A stretch of 10,978 nucleotides of DNA from Spirochaetaceae bacterium (GTDB lineage: Bacteria; Spirochaetota; Spirochaetia; Treponematales; Breznakiellaceae). A model generated the notes under the pieces. That model saw nothing but the letters and a program-made list of their open reading frames with translations. It ran no database searches and was not told where the DNA came from. The stretch is taken from NCBI GenBank assembly GCA_031256815.1, contig JAIRPU010000113.1, forward strand, positions 1 to 10,978. Reading direction: 5' to 3'. Below are positions 6,548-10,978 of the stretch, piece after piece; position 1 is the stretch's first letter, and each line of letters opens with the position of its first letter. The position numbers and the translations under genes were made by a program.

Positions 6548-7729
6548 ATGACAGGAAATTTTAATATTAAACAAAATTTAAAACAAAATATTATGCTTAT
6601 CGCTCTTATCGGCGTTATGCTGGTATTCGAGCTTGCAATTCAGGCTCAGGCGAAACCTTCGTTGTTTTCGCCAGGCAATATTTCCAATTTAATTTCGCAA
6701 AACGCCTATGTTGTTGTACTGGCAACCGGTATGCTGCTTTGTATTTTGACCGGCGGCAATATCGACCTTTCTGTAGGTTCTGTTGTGTGTTTTGTGGGGG
6801 CGGTAGCCGGAACCTTAATCGTAGATATGCAAATGAATATTTACCTTGCCGTTATCTGCTGCCTTTTGGTTGGACTTGCAATAGGTTCTTTTCAGGCATT
6901 CTGGATAGCTTATGTGCGTATACCTCCGTTTATCGTAACGCTTGCCGGTATGCTTTTGTGGCGCGGGCTTGCAAACATGATACTTGGCGGGCTTACAATT
7001 TCGCCTTTTCCGGCAAACTATCTAAGATATTTTACAAGTTTTATTCCGGGAGGAGAAAACGCATCGCTAACCAGTGTGGTTTCGGTAGTTATTGGCATTG
7101 TTGTAAGCGCCGTATACATTTCATTTGAAGTGCTTGGGCGCATAAAAAAAATAAGAAAGAAATACGCAACAACGCCGTTCCCTGTTTGGATTGCCAAGAT
7201 TATAGTAATCAGCGCAGTTATACTGGCGCTTGCATTCCTTTTGGGCAATAACAAAGGTATTCCGGTTATTCTTGTGCTTATTGGCATTGTAGTGCTTGGC
7301 TATGGCTATTTTACATCGAAAACAGTTCCAGGCCGTTATCTTTATGCCATTGGCGGCAACGAAAAGGCGGCTAAAATGTCCGGCGTAGACACAAACAAAA
7401 TGCTGTTCTTTGCCTATGCAAACATGGGCTTTTTGGCGGGATTAACCGCGCTTATCTGTGTTGCGCGTTTTAATTCGGCTTCCCCTTCGGCAGGCAACAA
7501 CTACGAACTTGACGCAATAGCTTCGTGTTTTATTGGCGGCGCATCTGCCTATGGCGGCGTTGGCTCAGTCGGCGGCGCGGTAATCGGCGCTATTTTTATG
7601 GGCGTTCTTAACCAGGGAATGTCGATTGTAGGCGGTGTACTTGCGGATGCGAATTTTCAGCGGGCGGTCAAAGGCGCGGTACTCCTGTTGTTCGTTGTTA
7701 TTGATGTTGTTTCCAAAAAGAAAAAATAA
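6548..7729 (+). CDS. mmsB: Multiple-monosaccharide ABC transporter, permease (MmsB/GguB)
   Basis: A 393-residue polytopic inner-membrane protein with about ten hydrophobic segments, forming the sugar channel, probably as a homodimer. The branched-chain-type permease signature GGNIDLSVGS is at residues 69-78. The cytoplasmic coupling loop PGRYLYAIGGNEKAAKMSGV (261-280) contacts the ATPase, and ELDAIASCFIGGASAYGG (320-337) is the conserved late segment of the family. A charged insert (GRIKKIRKKYATT, 197-209) between hydrophobic segments is a cytoplasmic loop and helps explain the size, which is larger than RbsC and typical of GguB-like proteins. AGGAG (6537-6541) lies six bases before the ATG. 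The gene ends 20 bp before the operon's terminator. No accessory sugar kinase or regulator follows it. Confidence 0.92.
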   Translation: MTGNFNIKQNLKQNIMLIALIGVMLVFELAIQAQAKPSLFSPGNISNLISQNAYVVVLATGMLLCILTGGNIDLSVGSVVCFVGAVAGTLIVDMQMNIYLAVICCLLVGLAIGSFQAFWIAYVRIPPFIVTLAGMLLWRGLANMILGGLTISPFPANYLRYFTSFIPGGENASLTSVVSVVIGIVVSAVYISFEVLGRIKKIRKKYATTPFPVWIAKIIVISAVILALAFLLGNNKGIPVILVLIGIVVLGYGYFTSKTVPGRYLYAIGGNEKAAKMSGVDTNKMLFFAYANMGFLAGLTALICVARFNSASPSAGNNYELDAIASCFIGGASAYGGVGSVGGAVIGAIFMGVLNQGMSIVGGVLADANFQRAVKGAVLLLFVVIDVVSKKKK

Positions 7730-7749
7730 TATAACAGGCTTTCGTATGT

Positions 7750-7788
7750 AAAAAGGCTGTCCGGGAATTAAACCGGGCAGCCTTTTTT
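7750..7788. terminator. Strong bidirectional rho-independent terminator
   Basis: A 15-bp stem with one G-U pair (7750-7764 with 7773-7787) and an eight-base loop has A's at the left foot and T's at the right foot, so it works in both directions. It lies between the convergent ends of mmsB (7729) and the RnfC-like gene (7797) and would end both transcripts. Confidence 0.92.
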
Positions 7789-7796
7789 AATTATCT

Positions 7797-9191
7797 TTAA
7801 CTGCCGGACGGGTTTATTATAAGTCTGGAAAGCGGCAGACGGGAGGGGCAAACCGCCTCGCAGCAGCCGCAGCCATGACACTGGCGGCACAGTTTAGAAA
7901 GTACAGGCGAATAAATTTGGACGCTAAGCATTTTATATATGTCTTCCGGGTCTAAACCAACCGGACAAACCGCGCGACATTCACCGCAGCCTATGCAGTC
8001 AATTGCGCGGGCGTAGTTGTGTTTAAATGGAACAGGCGATGGTTTGCCTGTCATTAACTGCCTTTGATTTCGCAGCTCTAAAACACGCGGATTTGTTGCG
8101 CTGTTTCTTACCGCGCTTTCGTCACAAACGGCAAAAACCGCATAAGACGAGGCGGTAACAGGTTCATCTAAACTAAAAACAGGACGCCCAAGCAATGGTG
8201 AGCCTACAGCGGTACGCTTGGGTCTGGATATAAAACCGCCGCATTCTTCAAAAAGTTGGGAAAATCTGCTGCCAATCCGCGCTTTTAGGACTTTTGGCCG
8301 TTTAACCGCTGAACCCCCAACCGCTACATAACGTTCCAGCGGCGGTTTTTGCAGTATAATAGCGTCATTTACCGCAGACAAAGTTGATGGCCCAAGATAA
8401 ATACATAATCCCAAATTCTTTTTTTCTTTACGTTCAAATTGACGTAACGCTATTCCAAGTTCGCGTTTGTTTCTTTGAGGATAACGCGCGCCAACAACTA
8501 TTAATTCGGTATTGAATTGCCCGCTATCCGTTATTATAGCGGCAAGTTCCGCGCCTATAGCGTATTCCGGCAGTGATATTACTACAAGAATTTGCGCGGC
8601 GCAGGCGGCACGGGCGGCAATAAGCGCGCCTGTGGCAATCTCGGAAAGCCTTTCCTTTAGCAGGACATAATTTGCAACAAGCCATGGGTCATCAAAAACA
8701 CAGCGTACAACAAGCGTTACAGGAATATCAGTTTGATGATACATCGAAAGAATATCATTTAGGGGAACGCCTGTGCCGTCCATGTCTACAACGCCAAACG
8801 TTTCGATAAGCCCGCGCAGTTCAAATGGGGAATAATCTTCCCATTTATAGCGTTTTTCCGTATGTCCAAGCATGGAAAACGAGCCTTCCATGCGTATTAT
8901 CATGGAATTGCAGAAGACTCCGCTTGCCATGTTCCATGTGCGGTTGTCTATTATTTTACCAGGAACAGGGCTGTGTACGTTTGCCGAACCTGCGCCCTGC
9001 CGGCGCGCTATAAGCTGCGCCTCTTTAACCGTATCGCCGACTTTAACTACAGGCAGCGAACGGCTTCCGTTCTGTGTAACAAGCGGAACCACAGCCAGAC
9101 CGGGCAAAAACGATAGAACGCTTTCGCCGCGGCCGGGCGCGGTGCGGTCTTCAAACGAAATTCCTCCGTGTAAGAACGAATAGACTTTCAC
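7797..9191 (-). CDS. RnfC-like iron-sulfur protein with degenerate nucleotide-binding motifs
   Basis: This 464-residue protein has the RnfC/PduS domain order. It begins with FLHGGISFEDR, then a barrel-sandwich segment (VKVGDTVKEAQLIA, 49-62; SANVHSPVPGKI, 69-80), a Rossmann-like middle, an SLBB-like stretch (VAVGGSAVKRPKVLKARIGS to GGF, 289-320), and two C-terminal 4Fe-4S clusters (C399/402/405/409 and C438/441/444/448). In true RnfC the middle carries a glycine-rich GLGGAxFPTxxKL motif and a NGAECEPY motif for FMN and NADH. Here the matching stretches read FGVVDMDGTGVPLNDILS (132-149) and VRCVFDDPWLVANY (162-175), so cofactor binding is probably lost or changed. The GTG start overlaps the pduL stop by four bases (GTGA), so the two are translationally coupled. 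No other Rnf subunits are nearby, so this is likely a paralogue that passes electrons to an unknown partner. It could also be a PduS-like protein. Confidence 0.8.
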   Translation of the reverse strand: MKVYSFLHGGISFEDRTAPGRGESVLSFLPGLAVVPLVTQNGSRSLPVVKVGDTVKEAQLIARRQGAGSANVHSPVPGKIIDNRTWNMASGVFCNSMIIRMEGSFSMLGHTEKRYKWEDYSPFELRGLIETFGVVDMDGTGVPLNDILSMYHQTDIPVTLVVRCVFDDPWLVANYVLLKERLSEIATGALIAARAACAAQILVVISLPEYAIGAELAAIITDSGQFNTELIVVGARYPQRNKRELGIALRQFERKEKKNLGLCIYLGPSTLSAVNDAIILQKPPLERYVAVGGSAVKRPKVLKARIGSRFSQLFEECGGFISRPKRTAVGSPLLGRPVFSLDEPVTASSYAVFAVCDESAVRNSATNPRVLELRNQRQLMTGKPSPVPFKHNYARAIDCIGCGECRAVCPVGLDPEDIYKMLSVQIYSPVLSKLCRQCHGCGCCEAVCPSRLPLSRLIINPSGS

Positions 9192-9766
9192 TTTTTACCG
9201 ATAATTTCGACTAAATCGTCGTTTTTAATTCCGGCGGCGTTGCCTTCGTCAGTGTCAACATGAAACTCGCGGGTGTGAGCGTCTCCGGAACGAATCAGCA
9301 CGTCCTCAAAAATCAATGGGCGTGAACCAAAAGTTTTAACAGTAACCCAGTCTTTGTCTTTAACACCGGCTTCTGATGCTTGCGCAGGTGAAAGATGAAT
9401 ATGCCTTAACGCGATAATAGCGCCTTTTCCAAGAGTAACCTCACCGGCAGGGCCGACAAGCTTTACGCCAGGACTGCCGTCCAATACACCAGATTCACGC
9501 ACTGGAAGCGACAGGCCGATAGTGCGGGCGTCTGTTTGAGAAAGCTCAACCTGAGACTCTTTGCGCGTAGGCCCCAGCACACGAATTCCCTTTAACGTTC
9601 CTTTGGGGCCGACTACATCAACCAGCTCGTCCGAGGCAAATTGCCCCGGCTGTTTAAGTTCTTTTTTAAGCGTTAATTTGTGACCGGCTCCAAAAAGTTT
9701 GCCAAGGTCAGCATCGCTTAAATGCAAATGCTTGTTGGAAATGCCAACTTCAACTTTGTAACCCAT
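9188..9766 (-). CDS. pduL: Phosphate propanoyltransferase / phosphotransacylase PduL
   Basis: PduL interconverts acyl-CoA plus phosphate and acyl-phosphate plus CoA; with acetyl-CoA this leads to acetyl-phosphate and ATP by acetate kinase. The 192 residues match the family length. Conserved blocks are SNKHLHLS (10-17), the mid-protein VLGPTRKESQVELSQTDAR (63-81), RHIHLSP (121-127) and HTREFHVDTDEGNA (164-177); the histidines in these blocks supply the zinc and phosphate site in characterised PduL. There is no N-terminal extension of the kind that targets PduL into microcompartments, and no shell genes are in view, so a cytosolic role in fermentation is likely. GAGGAG (9773-9778) sits upstream of the ATG. 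It is first in a two-gene unit with the RnfC-like gene, suggesting a link between acyl-phosphate formation and electron transfer. Confidence 0.92.
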   Translation of the reverse strand: MGYKVEVGISNKHLHLSDADLGKLFGAGHKLTLKKELKQPGQFASDELVDVVGPKGTLKGIRVLGPTRKESQVELSQTDARTIGLSLPVRESGVLDGSPGVKLVGPAGEVTLGKGAIIALRHIHLSPAQASEAGVKDKDWVTVKTFGSRPLIFEDVLIRSGDAHTREFHVDTDEGNAAGIKNDDLVEIIGKK

Positions 9767-9800
9767 TTTATTCTCCTCATTAAAATTTTAAAGATTGATA

Positions 9801-9829
9801 ATTATACTCTATAAAAAGCTCAAAAACAA
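9801..9829 (-). promoter_or_regulatory. Probable sigma-70-type promoter of pduL
   Basis: On the minus strand TTGTTT (9824-9829) and a perfect TATAAT (9801-9806) are separated by 17 bases. The transcript would start near 9794, giving a leader of about 28 bases that contains the GAGGAG ribosome site. It lies just outside the palindrome cluster, so pduL does not depend on read-through from the gene at the right edge. Confidence 0.65.
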
Positions 9830-9966
9830 CTACCCGGACAGATTATTTTCAACGACCGGCAAGCGGCGGCCTTCTTGCAGGCGTGGTTCTGCTTTGCGTG
9901 CAACGCATAACCACGCTCCCCGCGCCTGCGGCGCGGGGCAGGAGGTGTGGCCGGCCACTTCGCGCC

Positions 9967-10066
9967 GCGAAGCGGCCGGCGGGCGCGCGCAGTCGGGAAG
10001 CGGTGCGAAGCGGTGCGTGCAGCCCGCAAAAGCGCATAGCGCTTTTGCGGGGCATATCGGGCGCGC
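9967..10066. repeat. Long direct repeat, copy A (100 bp)
   Basis: This is the first copy of a unit that begins GCGAAGCGGCCGGC, contains two tandem GAAGCGGTGC decamers (9997-10016) and the 13-base-arm palindrome (10023-10051), and ends in GCGCGC. It differs from copy B by a four-base insertion near 9981 and one base near the end. Confidence 0.9.
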
Positions 10067-10103
10067 TGCGTTTAGCGCGGCATTATTGCCAGCCGCAGCC
10101 TGC

Positions 10104-10199
10104 GCGAAGCGGCCGGCGCGCGCAGTCGGGAAGCGGTGCGAAGCGGTGCGTGCAGCCCGCAAAAGCGCATAGCGCTTTTGCGGGGCATATCGAGCGCGC
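10104..10199. repeat. Long direct repeat, copy B (96 bp)
   Basis: This is the second copy of the same unit, 37 bp after copy A and almost identical, including the tandem decamers and the palindrome at 10156-10184. Such high identity suggests recent duplication or ongoing gene-conversion-like exchange between copies. Confidence 0.9.
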
Positions 10200-10242
10200 C
10201 CGCCCGCCTGCGGCGGGCGCCGGCGTGTGAAAAGCCGCATAA

Positions 10243-10271
10243 CCTGCGAAACCGCAGCGCGGTTTCGCAGG
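10243..10271. terminator. Perfect 13-bp hairpin downstream of the beta-xylosidase gene
   Basis: Arms CCTGCGAAACCGC and GCGGTTTCGCAGG surround AGC. It lies 22 bp past the stop of the gene at the right edge and is the first strong hairpin its transcript would meet. There is no clean T run after it on the minus strand, so it may stabilise the mRNA end rather than terminate transcription. Confidence 0.4.
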
Positions 10272-10292
10272 CCGCCGATAGCCGCCGGTTAT

Positions 10293-10978
10293 TTAGCCTG
10301 CGGTATACGAAAAATACTTAAAGTCCGCTAACGCTTCCCAGCGGGCAGTATCCACGCAGAATATCCCTGTAAACGCGCCTGTAAAGCCCAGCACATCGAA
10401 TTCGTCAGAAAGGACGCGGGTGTCCAGCGGCTTGCCAACACCGGTAAATGTTTTACCGTCCGTCGAATAGCGGAACTGTCCTGACTGCCCGCGCACCTCG
10501 ACCGCCAGATACACCGTGCCTTCGGCGTTCAAGGCCGGGCCATCTTCCTGGCTAAAACGTCCTTCAATCATAGAAAGCACAGTAAGAATGCGCCCCCGTT
10601 TTTCGTCATGCGTTACTGCAAGCAGGTACTGGTTGCGCTCGTCATAGCGCCAGCAGAGGCCGGCCAATTCCTGGAAACTGTTTGGGGCGAACTCAACGCA
10701 GGTTTCGGCGGTGAACGAAAAATCCTTCTGCCGCCTGGCAAGCATGGTCTGTCCGAAAGGAGAAGTCGGAGACTGTCCGCCGCGAAGTCTAAGCCAGCCG
10801 GGGCGGGCGCTCAACGAATAGCGTTCGGGACAGGCGGGGACGCGGAGCGTCTTGAAATCGCCGTGAATAGCGCTGCCGTCAAACCGGTAGACTGTCCGCG
10901 CGTTCTTTACGCTGCCGCCTGCTGCTTCACCGATGCCGCCGGCAATTTCCACGGGCGCGTCAAAGGTGTCGGCAGGGA
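10293..10978 (-). CDS. GH43-type beta-xylosidase, C-terminal part (partial)
   Basis: The frame is open to the right edge (it continues upstream of the GTG at 10950-10952 as PADTFDAPVEIAGG), so the N-terminal catalytic five-bladed propeller lies outside the window. The 228 visible residues match the concanavalin-A-like C-terminal domain of GH43 beta-xylosidases. The diagnostic order is YRFDG, LSARPGWLRLRGGQSPTSPF, MLARRQKDFSFTAET, AGLCWRYDERNQYLLAVTHDE, YLAVEVRGQSGQFRYSTDGK, LSDEFDVLGFTGAFTGIFCVD and a final ADFKYFSY. In such enzymes this domain packs against the propeller and contributes to the active-site pocket. The enzyme would release xylose (or arabinose) from oligosaccharides, supplying substrate for the nearby monosaccharide importer. 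No signal for its location is visible here. Family call is strong; substrate and full length cannot be judged. Confidence 0.88.
   Translation of the reverse strand, partial: PADTFDAPVEIAGGIGEAAGGSVKNARTVYRFDGSAIHGDFKTLRVPACPERYSLSARPGWLRLRGGQSPTSPFGQTMLARRQKDFSFTAETCVEFAPNSFQELAGLCWRYDERNQYLLAVTHDEKRGRILTVLSMIEGRFSQEDGPALNAEGTVYLAVEVRGQSGQFRYSTDGKTFTGVGKPLDTRVLSDEFDVLGFTGAFTGIFCVDTARWEALADFKYFSYTAG

Larger units (their letters stand above)
9851..10290. repeat. GC-rich cluster of nested palindromes (gene-free)
   Basis: About 440 bp, far richer in G+C than the DNA on either side, holds no credible gene and is made of hairpin-forming units. Clear ones are 9881-9916 (8-base outer arms with an inner TGCGT/ACGCA), 9918-9938 (9-base arms, loop TGC), 9950-9980 (15-base arms, one mismatch, one-base loop), 10023-10051 and 10156-10184 (identical 13-base arms, loop ATA), 10062-10079 (6-base arms), 10202-10218 (7-base arms, loop TGC), and 10243-10271 (13-base arms, loop AGC). 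All six frames are often open here, which is a base-composition effect. It lies between the stop of the beta-xylosidase gene and the promoter of pduL. It resembles extragenic palindromic repeats of the REP/BIME kind or a small non-autonomous element; no transposase is in view. Confidence 0.85.

Noticed and set aside
9188..9766. Microcompartment association of PduL.
   Set aside because: The protein has no N-terminal targeting extension and no shell-protein genes are visible.
9967..10199. Possible CRISPR array.
   Set aside because: Only two long copies, no regular short repeats with unique spacers, and no cas genes.
9795..10321. Several overlapping open frames on both strands in the GC-rich region (60-136 residues).
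   Set aside because: They coincide with the palindromes and direct repeats, have repetitive Ala/Arg-rich translations, no good ribosome sites, and arise from lack of AT-rich stop codons.

Overview
The window looks like a host-associated spirochaete of the genus Treponema, possibly a termite-gut or rumen type. This is inferred from gene content: a periplasmic and outer-membrane gene set with spirochaete-style signal peptides, a ChvE/MmsA/MmsB sugar importer, an RnfC paralogue beside PduL, and extragenic GC-rich palindromes in an otherwise AT-leaning sequence. No rRNA or marker gene confirms it. No tRNA, rRNA, CRISPR array, transposase or integrase was seen.

Left part (1-3599, minus strand): four tightly packed genes read right to left as one probable operon, all encoding exported proteins. 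In transcription order they are a TPR protein with a decayed zinc-peptidase fold, a 141-residue secreted protein of unknown function, a 411-residue probable outer-membrane beta-barrel, and a glycine-rich lipoprotein that runs off the left edge. The last gene is open to the edge and has no stop codon inside the window. Together they suggest an uncharacterised envelope assembly.

Centre (3600-7790, plus strand): a divergent intergenic region with a probable promoter, then chvE-mmsA-mmsB, a complete multiple-monosaccharide ABC importer made of a sugar-binding lipoprotein, a double-domain ATPase and a permease. A hairpin-containing gap separates chvE from mmsA, as expected if the binding protein is made in excess. 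A strong bidirectional terminator (7750-7788) closes the operon and also serves the convergent genes.

Right part (7797-9829, minus strand): pduL and an RnfC-like iron-sulfur protein overlap by four bases and share a good sigma-70-type promoter. PduL interconverts acyl-CoA and acyl-phosphate. The RnfC-like protein keeps its two 4Fe-4S clusters but appears to have lost the motifs that bind FMN and NADH, so its redox role is open.

Next comes about 440 bp of gene-free, very GC-rich DNA (about 9851-10290) built from many near-perfect palindromes with tiny loops and a duplicated unit of about 100 bp. It looks like a nested palindromic repeat element. The right edge (10293-10978, minus strand) is the C-terminal part of a GH43-type beta-xylosidase. 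Releasing xylose or arabinose from hemicellulose fits with the monosaccharide importer nearby, but the two are not in one operon. The most unusual items are the RnfC-like/PduL pair, the palindrome cluster and the envelope operon led by a pseudo-peptidase; none can be shown to be a new system from sequence alone.
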